This document shows, piece by piece, positions 1-6,042 of a DNA stretch of 9,239 nt; the first letter of the stretch is position 1, and each line of letters starts with the position of its first letter. The stretch is from JAFNAG01 sp041501225 (GTDB taxonomy: Bacteria > Acidobacteriota > UBA6911): assembly GCA_041501225.1 (NCBI GenBank), contig JBGQNR010000248.1, forward strand, positions 1-9,239, written 5' to 3'. A program made the translations under genes and the position numbers. Under the pieces are notes generated by a model. It ran no database searches, had not been told where the DNA came from, and saw nothing but the letters and a program-made list of their open reading frames with translations.

Positions 1-87
1 CGTGTTATGTACGACGAAGAGATTCATCTCAAATCGCTTCGAAATAAAGGGTCCGAGACTCTCAACTTTATTGCCAAGGCTGCGTAA
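1..87 (+). CDS. 3' end of an unidentified gene (partial)
   Basis: Frame 1 is open from the left edge for 28 codons and stops at TAA (85-87). The tail reads ...VMYDEEIHLKSLRNKG... and ends ...NFIAKAA, a charged and then mildly hydrophobic C-terminus with no motif I recognise. The start and most of the protein lie outside the window. An open frame of 28 codons can occur by chance, but the codons look ordinary and the structured repeat begins only after the stop, which fits a real gene end. No function is assigned. Confidence 0.4.
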   Translation, partial: RVMYDEEIHLKSLRNKGSETLNFIAKAA

Positions 88-160
88 GGAATCATGAGCT
101 CAAAAAACTTGACAGACTACCTCAGATGTCTCCAGGGCTCCTGTACCGTGCGTGCCGTAA

Positions 161-223
161 CCGGGGGCAGCGCCGCTGCGCGGCTCGCCCCCGGCTACTT
201 TCTCGGCGTCCCTCCGGGACGCC
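161..223. repeat. Tandem GC-rich hairpins, intergenic repeat or terminator-like element
   Basis: Two perfect inverted repeats lie back to back. The first pairs CCGGGGGC (161-168) with GCCCCCGG (187-194) and has a second 5-bp stem inside it, GCCGC (172-176) with GCGGC (180-184) around a TGC loop. The second pairs GGCGTCCC (205-212) with GGGACGCC (216-223) around a 3-nt TCC loop. They lie between the end of the plus-strand gene at 87 and the 3' end of the minus-strand GH51 gene at 274, so they could stop or protect transcripts from both sides. There is no U-run, so a classical intrinsic terminator is not shown. The CCCTCCGGG hairpin core resembles dispersed intergenic repeats I recall from Acidobacteria and Planctomycetes; that family link is from memory. 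Confidence 0.6.
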
Positions 224-273
224 CGGTCTTGAGACTATATCGGCGGCCGGGGCCTGCCTGACAGCATTCCTCC

Positions 274-2475
274 TTACCGGGTTTTGAGCCGGAGCACGGT
301 CACCGAATGCGCGGGGAACTCGTGGGTGAAGCTGGTCCCGGCGTCAGTTATGGTGATCGGATTGGGCGCAACCTTGGTTGGCTCGGCAACCGAGTTCATA
401 CCGGCAAGCTCGGCGGTGAGGACTTCGCCCTTCGCTTCCTTCGCAATCCTCTGCACGCCCTGCAGGTCGATCTTGAGCGTCTGCGGAGCGGCCTGCACAT
501 TGACGAGTTTCAGGATAATATCGCCAGTCGCGTTTTCGCGGCTGGCGGTTGCATAGACAGCATCAAATGGACCGGCAGGCCCGCCACTGCCGGTTGTACC
601 GCCACGCGCGCCGGGTGCGACCGGCGCCTGCGGGATCTGTTCGAGGGTGAGCGTCGGAAGCGGATCCAGTTGGGTCGGCAGGACCACATCGCCGCGGTTG
701 TTGGAGAACATTTTTTGAACGAAATATGCCGGCGAGCCGAAGCTCCCCAGCGCGTCGTATCCGATGAGGTTGATGGACCACTGCATGCCGCCAGGATTCA
801 CGTTGCAGAAGAGCGGCGCATAGCAGTTCATCACGACAACGTCGGCGTTGCGTTCGAGCCCGGTGAGCCAGGCGGCGTCGCCCAACGCGAAGGCCATGTG
901 CCCCGTCGGGCCGCCGCGCGGATTGTTGGTCGCCCATTCGCCGACGAAGATCTTTGTCCCCGCGCGATCGTATTTGTCGTAGTAGTGAGCCTGCGCGAGG
1001 GCCGTCGGAATGCTGACGTAGAAATGGTCGTCGAGCAGATCGGGCTTGCGGGTATGGTCGTACTTATCTCTGGACCTCAGCGACGAGATCACATGGAGGT
1101 TGGGGTACTTGGCCTTGATCGCATCATAGAACATGGCGAAACGCCCTGCGTAATTCTGCAGCCCGTTGTTCAACCAGTCCTCGTTGCCGATCTCGACGTA
1201 ACGGAGCTTGAACGGCGCCGGATGCCCGTGCTTGGCGCGCAGCGCGCCCCACTTGGCGGAGGCGGCGCCGGTAATATACTCGATTTCCTCCAGCGCCTCC
1301 TGAACGATCGGCTTGAGTGCATCGCCGGTGATCGTGGTGCGGCCCTGATCGAGGTGCATCCCGGCATAGACCCCGACAATCGGCTCCATGTTCAGATCTT
1401 CGCACCATTCCAGGAATTCGAGCAGGCCCATGCCGTCGGTGGAGCGGTAGGTCCATGGACTCATGTGCCCCGGACGTTCTTCGAGCGGACCGATCATGGC
1501 CTTCCAGTTGAAACGATTCTCAAAGTCGCGCCCTTCGATGTAGTTGCCGCCGGGGAAGCGGAGGAAGCTCGGCTTCAGGTCGGCAAGTTTCTCCATGATG
1601 TCGATGCGGTTGCCGTTCGGCCGGTTCTTGTACGTCGGGGGGAAGAGCGACACGAGGCTGAACCAAAGCGAACCCGGATTGGCAGCGGAGAGCACGAACC
1701 TTGCCTCCGCCGTCGCCTGGACCTGCCCGGTCTTAATCCTTAGAGTGTGCTTCTTCCACTCCGTCGTCAGCGCGCGGATCAGTCCTGAGGTATATACCGT
1801 GCCATTGTTGCCTTCGATGGCAACCGTCAGCGGGCCGCTGAAACCCTGGCTGGCTTTGGCATAGAACGAAGCGGTGTACGTGGTGTTCGGCCTGACCGGA
1901 ATGCCCCAGTATCCGTCATTGGCGACCCCGACGCGCTGCCCCGCGCCGGCGGATTTGATGTCGAGCCGGAGGCTGTTCTTGAGCGCAATCGTGTTTACAG
2001 GATCCATGGTATCGATGTCGATCTCTCCGGCCGCGCCGCTGCTTGTGAGGAGCCACCAGTTGATCAGGTTCGGGTTTTTCACAACGGCCGGATTGGCTGG
2101 CGGGGCCTGCGCCGCAGGCGACGGAGTCGGCGGTGGATTCTGTGCGGCTGCAGGTGCAGCGGGTTGGGCGCCTGCGGGATTCGTCGTGCCGCCGCGCCCA
2201 CCGCGCCCCTGCGCAATGGGACGGTCCTGGAAAATACGGTTGCGAATCAGTTCGCCGTACAGACCGCCGTCGTAGGAATAGTTGATCTCCTCAGTCATCA
2301 ACCCATAGAAGATCGGATCGATCTTCGGCCCTGACTGATCTACGCGCACGGTGAGCGTGACCGGACTGGTGGATGCAAAGCTCCACAGTCCCAGCACCAG
2401 CAGTGCGCCCATGACCGGCGCACCCCAGTGACGCAGTCTGTGCGATCTACGAAAACCAATGATTTGAGTTGGCAT
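274..2475 (-). CDS. Secreted alpha-L-arabinofuranosidase, GH51 family
   Basis: A 733-residue protein predicted to release terminal alpha-L-arabinofuranosyl groups from arabinan or arabinoxylan outside the cytoplasm. Residues 1-35 form a signal peptide: an Arg-rich n-region (R9, R10, R13, R15) and a hydrophobic stretch at 19-34. A conserved N-terminal strand region (about 43-84) is followed by a Gly/Ala/Pro/Gln-rich insert (about 88-131), a CBM4/9-like beta-sandwich (about 132-280) and the (beta/alpha)8 catalytic domain with LRFPGGNY at 305-312. The acid/base is E432 in EIGNE and the nucleophile is E513 in VGEWA, the standard GH51 pair. A C-terminal beta domain (about 590-733) contains a second Gly-rich insert near 620-636. 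The start is set by AAAGGAGG on the minus strand (2482-2489) with 6-nt spacing; starting at M21 would remove the charged n-region. It is divergent from the BlaI-type gene, and no other arabinan gene is adjacent. Family assignment is firm; exact substrate is inferred. Confidence 0.92.
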   Translation of the reverse strand: MPTQIIGFRRSHRLRHWGAPVMGALLVLGLWSFASTSPVTLTVRVDQSGPKIDPIFYGLMTEEINYSYDGGLYGELIRNRIFQDRPIAQGRGGRGGTTNPAGAQPAAPAAAQNPPPTPSPAAQAPPANPAVVKNPNLINWWLLTSSGAAGEIDIDTMDPVNTIALKNSLRLDIKSAGAGQRVGVANDGYWGIPVRPNTTYTASFYAKASQGFSGPLTVAIEGNNGTVYTSGLIRALTTEWKKHTLRIKTGQVQATAEARFVLSAANPGSLWFSLVSLFPPTYKNRPNGNRIDIMEKLADLKPSFLRFPGGNYIEGRDFENRFNWKAMIGPLEERPGHMSPWTYRSTDGMGLLEFLEWCEDLNMEPIVGVYAGMHLDQGRTTITGDALKPIVQEALEEIEYITGAASAKWGALRAKHGHPAPFKLRYVEIGNEDWLNNGLQNYAGRFAMFYDAIKAKYPNLHVISSLRSRDKYDHTRKPDLLDDHFYVSIPTALAQAHYYDKYDRAGTKIFVGEWATNNPRGGPTGHMAFALGDAAWLTGLERNADVVVMNCYAPLFCNVNPGGMQWSINLIGYDALGSFGSPAYFVQKMFSNNRGDVVLPTQLDPLPTLTLEQIPQAPVAPGARGGTTGSGGPAGPFDAVYATASRENATGDIILKLVNVQAAPQTLKIDLQGVQRIAKEAKGEVLTAELAGMNSVAEPTKVAPNPITITDAGTSFTHEFPAHSVTVLRLKTR

Positions 2476-2481
2476 CTGGCG

Positions 2482-2489
2482 CCTCCTTT
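2482..2489 (-). promoter_or_regulatory. Strong Shine-Dalgarno of the GH51 gene
   Basis: Read on the minus strand the sequence is AAAGGAGG, then six bases (CGCCAG), then the ATG at 2475-2473. This near-perfect anti-16S match fixes the start at MPTQ, upstream of the signal peptide. It contrasts with the divergent BlaI-type gene, which has no such site. Confidence 0.8.
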
Positions 2490-2652
2490 CCAGAGATCAG
2501 TTGCTGCAATCACTCCCGGCAGAAATGCCATCTTACTATCAGTGGGCCGAGCCGTCGAGGCTGCTATCAAGTCTCTGCGATTCACAGAGTCATCAAGAAG
2601 CCCAATGCCTGCGGCAAAGTGAGCTTCCCGGGGCCGACGCGGCACTTTTTTG

Positions 2653-2689
2653 TTGACTATAAAGATATTTAGTACTAATTATTAGTATC
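2653..2689 (+). promoter_or_regulatory. Candidate promoter of the blaI-blaR1-like operon
   Basis: AT-rich DNA just before the repressor start contains TTGACT (2653-2658), a good -35 match, and TATAAA (2658-2663), a 5-of-6 match to the -10 box. The two overlap and cannot serve together. With TATAAA as the -10, transcription would start near 2670. With TTGACT as the -35, the -10 would fall inside the operator palindrome and the transcript would begin almost at the start codon. Either way the leader is very short and has no Shine-Dalgarno. Confidence 0.35.
2673..2687. promoter_or_regulatory. Palindromic BlaI/MecI-type operator
   Basis: TACTAATTATTAGTA is a perfect 15-bp palindrome with 7-bp arms around a central T. 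It ends two bases before the ATG at 2690. BlaI/MecI repressors bind dyads built on TACTA/TAGTA half-sites, so both sequence and position point to autorepression by the gene that follows. A weaker ACTA (2656-2659) and TAGT (2670-2673) pair upstream might be a degenerate second half-site pair. I saw no second good copy in the window. Confidence 0.65.
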
Positions 2690-3064
2690 ATGAGACCGAA
2701 AAGCAAGACTCTGACGGATCAAGAGCTGGAAATCATGAAGGTGGTCTGGAAACAGGAGCCGGTGACCGTACGCGATGTTTACGAAGCCCTGCTTGCGGAG
2801 CGCAAGATCGCTTACACCACGGTCATGACCATGATGAAGATCATGACCGATAAACACCATTTGAAGAGGCGCCTCGATGACCGCACCTATGTCTACGAGA
2901 CGACGCGCCCGAAAAGCCAGATCATTATGGAACTGGTCGGGGATTTTCTCCGTCGGGTGTTCAACGGTTCGGCCGAGCCACTGGTGTTGTACCTCGTGCG
3001 CAATCGCTTTGTCTCCAAGGAGGAGCTGGAGGAAATCCTGCGCATGGTCAGGGAGCGCGCATGA
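2690..3064 (+). CDS. BlaI/MecI/CopY-family transcriptional repressor
   Basis: A 124-residue DNA-binding repressor of normal family length. Residues 7-72 form the winged helix: the LTDQELEIMKVVW opening (8-20) is typical, the recognition helix lies around 40-55 (AYTTVMTMMKIMTDK) and the wing around 58-70 (LKRRLDDRTYVYE). Residues 76-123 are the helical dimerisation part, with FNGSAEPLVLYLV at 91-103. In characterised systems the dimer blocks its promoter until a partner metalloprotease triggers its cleavage. The Asn-Phe cleavage site of the Staphylococcus proteins is not evident, so the inactivation step may differ. The start fits family alignments, but there is no Shine-Dalgarno and the operator lies right before the ATG, suggesting a leaderless or very short-leader message. 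The stop overlaps the next start by ATGA, implying translational coupling to the sensor protease. Confidence 0.93.
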   Translation: MRPKSKTLTDQELEIMKVVWKQEPVTVRDVYEALLAERKIAYTTVMTMMKIMTDKHHLKRRLDDRTYVYETTRPKSQIIMELVGDFLRRVFNGSAEPLVLYLVRNRFVSKEELEEILRMVRERA

Positions 3065-4833
3065 ATCCTTCTGCCGGGCTTCACAATTTTGCATATTACC
3101 TGCTCCAGGTCGGTCTACTCGTTATGATCGGCGCCTTGTTGCCGCGAGTCTTCCGCATCCGCCTCCCGAAGATCCTGCTTCCTTATTGGCAGTTATTGCT
3201 CATTTTCTGCTTGCTCATGCCGTTTTTTGCGCCCCGCCAAACACCGACAATCCCAAACACAGTACTTGGTGTTTCTGCAGGATCCATCGGTGGAAGCGCG
3301 ATCGTCATGGTCTCGGAGCGTCCGGCCGCACCCATGATCCATTGGACCGCAATCCTGTGGAGCATTTTGCCGATCGTCATCTCGTCAGGCTGCGTGGTCA
3401 GGCTCGGGTGGCTGATGATCGGTTGGGTGAAACTCAAGCGGATGCGCAGGAGCGCGCGCCCGCCGCAGCCGTTTGCCCTTGAAGTCACAAGCTTGATCCG
3501 CCGCATCGGCGCTGGGGCAGATATCCTGATATCCCCGCGGATCGAGAGCGCTGCGACCTTTGGCATTGTGCAGCCGGTTGTCCTACTGCCGGAAGAATTT
3601 GAAACAATGGATGCTGAAACGCAGGCATCCATCCTGGCCCATGAATTGATTCACGTTCGCCGATACGACTGGCTGTTCACTCTTGGCGAGCAGCTGATTC
3701 TGGCAATGTTCTGGTACCATCCGGCCATATGGTGGTTGACTCGCAGAATCGAGCTTGCCAGGGAGCAGGTTGTGGACCGGCGGGTGCTCGAGCTTGCGGT
3801 CGACCGGCGCCAATACCTGAAATCACTGCTGCACACAGTCGCAAATCGGGCGACATTGCTCTCGGCTAATTTGTTTTTCACACGCCATCATCTCAGGGAG
3901 CGCGTGGCGCTTCTATTGGAGGAGATTCACATGTCGAAGACACGCATGATAACCTCTCTTATCCTGGTCTCGATGATGTTGTGCCTCGGCGCGGCTATCG
4001 CCACCTACGCGTTTCCTTTGACTGGTTCTGCAGGTGTGCCACATAGCCGGGAAACAAGCGTCATCCAATCGCGGAGTGGCGCGCCTGCGGCGGCGAGCAG
4101 GGAGGAGAGCCGAAATCCCGAAGCCCTTTCCATCCCCGCGCTTCAAAAAGAACCGGTTCCGACTCCAGCTCCAACCCATGCGCCTGCTGCCGACGGGAAG
4201 GAACAAATTCGGAATCTGGTCTCGGGTACGGTTTTCGATACCAGTCGCGCGCGGATCCCCGGGGTGGAAATCTCGGTTGCCGATCCTGAGACCAAAGAGG
4301 TGATCGAAACGGCGGTTACCGATCAAAAGGGCGATTTTTCATTTGCAGTTCCGGCGGAACAGAAGGTAGAACTGACCTATCGCAAGGGAAATTTCACGCC
4401 CGCTGTCGTGAGAGATGTACTTGGTGGCCAGCCTCCCCTGCGGGTAATCCTGAACCTGGCGATGGTCAGTGAAACAGTGACCATTATGGCGGCCAGCCTG
4501 CCTGCCGGGCCAGCGGGTGCATCTGCAACCCAGAAGAGGCAGCCGATCCGGATTGGCGGCAACGTGCAACTCCCGAAGCTAATCCACAAGGTCGACCCGC
4601 TGTTTCCCGTCGAGGCACGCCAGCAGGGGATCGAGGGGATTGTCATGCTCCAGGTTTATATCGGCCTCAGCGGCGAAGTCCTGGATACGCGCGTCATCAA
4701 GGGGAGGCCGCCACTGGATGATGCTGCTATCGAAGCAGTCCGGCAATGGCGCTATAGCCCCTACCTGCTGAACGGCGAGCCTCAGCTCGGAATCACCACC
4801 GTCACGCTGATTTTCAAATTGGATAAGCAATAA
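3061..4833 (+). CDS. BlaR1/MecR1-like M56 membrane metallopeptidase with carboxypeptidase-regulatory and TonB-C domains
   Basis: A 590-residue membrane sensor protease, probably the antirepressor partner of the upstream repressor. Hydrophobic segments lie near 11-29, 39-57, 94-122, 205-226 and 296-316. The M56 protease carries HELIH (194-198) followed by R-R-Y-D-W, with E235 and D239 (REQVVDRR) as the likely third zinc ligand and its partner. After the last membrane segment comes a Pro/Ala/Ser-rich linker (about 325-383), a carboxypeptidase-regulatory-like beta-sandwich (about 386-468) and a TonB C-terminal-like domain (about 502-588; PKLIHKVDPLFPVEAR, then AIEAVRQWRYSPYLLNG). The penicillin-binding domain of staphylococcal BlaR1 is absent, so the signal need not be a beta-lactam. 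The ATGA overlap with the repressor indicates one operon. Sensing by the C-terminal domains is inference. Confidence 0.9.
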   Translation: MNPSAGLHNFAYYLLQVGLLVMIGALLPRVFRIRLPKILLPYWQLLLIFCLLMPFFAPRQTPTIPNTVLGVSAGSIGGSAIVMVSERPAAPMIHWTAILWSILPIVISSGCVVRLGWLMIGWVKLKRMRRSARPPQPFALEVTSLIRRIGAGADILISPRIESAATFGIVQPVVLLPEEFETMDAETQASILAHELIHVRRYDWLFTLGEQLILAMFWYHPAIWWLTRRIELAREQVVDRRVLELAVDRRQYLKSLLHTVANRATLLSANLFFTRHHLRERVALLLEEIHMSKTRMITSLILVSMMLCLGAAIATYAFPLTGSAGVPHSRETSVIQSRSGAPAAASREESRNPEALSIPALQKEPVPTPAPTHAPAADGKEQIRNLVSGTVFDTSRARIPGVEISVADPETKEVIETAVTDQKGDFSFAVPAEQKVELTYRKGNFTPAVVRDVLGGQPPLRVILNLAMVSETVTIMAASLPAGPAGASATQKRQPIRIGGNVQLPKLIHKVDPLFPVEARQQGIEGIVMLQVYIGLSGEVLDTRVIKGRPPLDDAAIEAVRQWRYSPYLLNGEPQLGITTVTLIFKLDKQ

Positions 4834-4840
4834 GTTTGGT

Positions 4841-4854
4841 GCCCGGACTGAACG
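4841..4854. repeat. 14-nt direct repeat, copy 1
   Basis: GCCCGGACTGAACG occurs eight bases after the sensor gene stop and again, exactly, at 5828-5841. The two copies bracket the whole decayed methyltransferase segment. A 14-nt match in a window of this size can arise by chance with modest probability, so function is not claimed. Confidence 0.35.
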
Positions 4855-4963
4855 GCGGCCCCACTAATAATGTAACCATTTGTGAATCAAGGCCATGGAT
4901 AGGGAAATTTTCCGCACAGCTGCTTGCTTTTGAGGGATCCTGACAAGCTAGATTGAGGACGGA

Positions 4964-5009
4964 TGCCAGCGCCCCGTGGGGCAGGCGGCACTCCGCCGGA
5001 GCGCTGGCA
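4964..5009. repeat. Cloverleaf-like GC-rich inverted repeat
   Basis: TGCCAGCGC (4964-4972) pairs perfectly with GCGCTGGCA (5001-5009). Within this 9-bp outer stem lie two smaller hairpins: a GCCC/GGGC stem around CGTG (4971-4982, competing for the last two outer bases) and GGCGG (4984-4988) with CCGCC (4993-4997) around CACT. The result is a potential three-way junction in single-stranded DNA or RNA. It has no U-run on either strand. Its look and place suggest a dispersed REP-like or mobile repeat. Confidence 0.6.
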
Positions 5010-5047
5010 CGAAACCGCAAGCCGGGGCAAACGTGGCATGGAGATCC

Positions 5048-5070
5048 GGGGACGCAGGCATCGAGTCCCC
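5048..5070. repeat. Short inverted repeat beside the methyltransferase relic
   Basis: GGGGAC (5048-5053) pairs with GTCCCC (5065-5070) across an 11-nt loop, 20 bases beyond the ancestral stop of the minus-strand relic. It may be the relic's former terminator stem or a part of the same repeat unit as the cloverleaf structure. No U-run follows on either strand. Confidence 0.35.
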
Positions 5071-5089
5071 AGCTTGTCGGGATTTCAGG

Positions 5090-5721
5090 TCATTTGATTC
5101 CGATGACCATAGATTCCGGGCCGACGAGATGCTCCACCCGGGTTTTGCGGAAGCCGGCCTCGCGCATCCATGCGCAGCACTCGGCTCCCGTATAATCGAA
5201 TCCACCGGGAGTTTGGACCAGCATATTCAGGCTCATCAGCAGACCGAAGGCATTTTGTCGAGCGTCGTCAATGAGCCCTTCGAAGACGATGAAAACGCAT
5301 CTCGCGGCAATGCCGAGTACGCTTTGGCAATCAGCATTTTCTTCTCGCCCAGGTTCCAGTCGTGGAGGATGTGCCCCATCAACAGCACATCAGCTGTCGG
5401 CAGCGGGTCGGCGAAGAAATCGCCTGCGCGGAATTGAATGCGCTCCTTGAGCCCAAGTGACCGCACGTACTCCTCAAGAACAGGGCCAACGATGGGGAGG
5501 TCATATCCTGTGCCGGTGAGGTGCGGATGTGCCATCGCGATCTGCACTGGAGTGGCGCCTTGAGAGGTGCCGATATCGATGAAGGTCTTGTATTGACGCC
5601 AGGGGAACTTCCGGGCGATCGCTTTAGCAGTGCCCGTGCTCAAGCCGGTCATCGCCTGAAGAAAGCCCCGCAATCGGTCCGGGTTGCTGTACATGACCTC
5701 AAAGGAAAAATGGACGCTCAC
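5090..5721 (-). pseudogene. Truncated, frameshifted SAM-dependent O-methyltransferase relic
   Basis: The minus strand encodes the C-terminal two thirds of a plant-COMT-like (Methyltransf_2) O-methyltransferase. Visible are FEVMYSNPDRLRGFL, the SAM-binding DIGTSQG, GDFFADPLPTADVLLMGHILHDW with its catalytic-type His, and LPRD. The frame then leaves homology. A one-base shift at about 5297-5298 restores it as VFIVFEGLIDDARQNAFGLL, FDYTGAECCAWMREAGF, and VGPESMVIGIK to a TGA at 5092-5090. The DNA reads GATGCGTTTTC where GATGGCGTTTTC would be expected, so one base appears lost. The N-terminal dimerisation domain of this family is missing: homology begins right after an inverted-repeat element, and the only apparent start is a GTG (5721-5719) inside that repeat without a ribosome site. 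With both lesions the gene is almost certainly dead. A sequencing error could explain the frameshift but not the truncation. Confidence 0.82.
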
Positions 5722-5784
5722 CTATTTTGGCGAAGATTCGATGGCAATATTCTGACGTCTACAAAATAGTGAGCGTCCCCATTT
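5708..5784. mobile_element. Short inverted-repeat (MITE/REP-like) element at the pseudogene break
   Basis: GGACGCTCACCTATTTTG (5712-5729) is matched by its near-exact inverse, CAAAATAGTGAGCGTCC (5762-5778), with a single one-base indel. Allowing one more small gap, the arms extend outward to the AAATGG/CCATTT ends. The roughly 32-nt core contains CGAAGATTCG (5731-5740, 4-bp arms) and GACGTC. No transposase is encoded, so it would be a non-autonomous element or the remains of a larger one. Methyltransferase homology stops at its left edge and does not resume to the right. No clear target-site duplication is visible. Similar GGGGACGCTCAC-type ends are known to me from transposase-linked repeats, but I cannot verify the family. 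Confidence 0.6.
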
Positions 5785-5827
5785 ATCCAATGCCCGCCTG
5801 TGCCAAGCGACATCGTCGTATTCTCTG

Positions 5828-5841
5828 GCCCGGACTGAACG
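5828..5841. repeat. 14-nt direct repeat, copy 2
   Basis: An exact second copy of GCCCGGACTGAACG, in the same orientation as the copy at 4841-4854. It is followed by CCCGGTGTGAGGGCCACCC, which can form a weak stem (CGGTG with CACCC). Together the copies may mark the edges of an inserted or rearranged segment. Confidence 0.35.
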
Positions 5842-5880
5842 CCCGGTGTGAGGGCCACCCGTTAGCCATCCTTCACCCTT

Positions 5881-5936
5881 GTCGTATTAAGAGTAGCAAA
5901 CGGATTTCCGTACGACCATAGTGAAATGCAGTTTCA
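5881..5936. repeat. Nested small hairpins upstream of the propeller gene
   Basis: GTCGTA (5881-5886) pairs with TACGAC (5911-5916). Nested within it are ACGGA (5900-5904) and TCCGT (5907-5911). Next to it TGAAA (5922-5926) pairs with TTTCA (5932-5936) around TGCAG. They lie about 110 bases before the propeller start and could be leader structures or a regulator site. The stems are short, so chance is possible. Confidence 0.3.
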
Positions 5937-6032
5937 TGTCGCACGATCTATGCCAACTCTCTACCCATGGAATGCTGTTTTGGGAGTATTGTGGTAAGCA
6001 AGGCAGTTCTTTTAAATTGGTCCAGTCCAGAC

Positions 6033-6037
6033 GGAGG
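6033..6037 (+). promoter_or_regulatory. Shine-Dalgarno of the propeller gene
   Basis: GGAGG lies five bases (CGAAA) before the ATG at 6043. It selects this start, which is also the one that gives a complete signal peptide. Confidence 0.75.
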
Positions 6038-6042
6038 CGAAA

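Larger units (their letters stand above)
2476..2689. other. Divergent intergenic region between GH51 and the blaI-like gene
   Basis: This 214-bp spacer must hold promoters for both divergent transcription units. The only clear sites are the GH51 ribosome binding site at its left edge and the palindromic operator at its right edge. An imperfect dyad, TCTCTGCG (2572-2579) and CACAGAGT (2583-2590), with 6 of 8 positions pairing around ATT, could be a weak regulator site for the GH51 promoter. Short open frames here have no ribosome site or recognisable product and are not called as genes. Confidence 0.5.
4834..5089. other. Intergenic region with structured repeats
   Basis: This 256-bp gap separates the sensor protease stop from the methyltransferase relic. 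It holds one copy of a 14-nt direct repeat (4841-4854), a cloverleaf-like inverted repeat (4964-5009) and a 6-bp stem (5048-5070). I see no terminator with a U-run behind the sensor gene. Open frames crossing this part are GC-driven and have no recognisable protein. Confidence 0.5.
5785..6042. other. Intergenic region upstream of the propeller gene
   Basis: This 258-bp stretch has no convincing gene. It contains the second copy of the 14-nt repeat, two small hairpins (5881-5936) and the ribosome site of the propeller gene. The minus-strand frame from 5900 down through the inverted repeat is open but shows no methyltransferase resemblance. TTGTGG near 5990 and TTAAAT near 6013 might form a weak promoter; I would not rely on it. 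Confidence 0.4.

Noticed and set aside
161..223. CRISPR array or classical rho-independent terminator
   Set aside because: There are no regularly spaced direct repeats with unique spacers, and no U-run follows either hairpin.
94..261. 55-codon plus-strand frame starting after AAGGA at 86-90
   Set aside because: It has a possible ribosome site, but most of it is the double-hairpin repeat, and the encoded text is low-complexity Gly/Pro/Arg.
307..1743. 478-codon plus-strand open frame opposite the GH51 gene
   Set aside because: It is antisense to a gene with catalytic motifs, a signal peptide and a strong ribosome site. Its product is Arg/Val-rich with no domain, as expected from high-GC codon bias.
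2690..4833. True beta-lactam resistance operon
   Set aside because: No beta-lactamase or PBP gene is next to the pair, and the sensor has no penicillin-binding domain.
4953..5437. Plus-strand frames of 80 and 153 codons across the spacer and the methyltransferase relic
   Set aside because: They run through the cloverleaf repeat and antisense to the methyltransferase homology; no protein features are seen.
5727..5921. Plus-strand 64-codon frame right of the inverted-repeat element
   Set aside because: It overlaps the repeat core and arm, lacks a ribosome site and shows no protein features.
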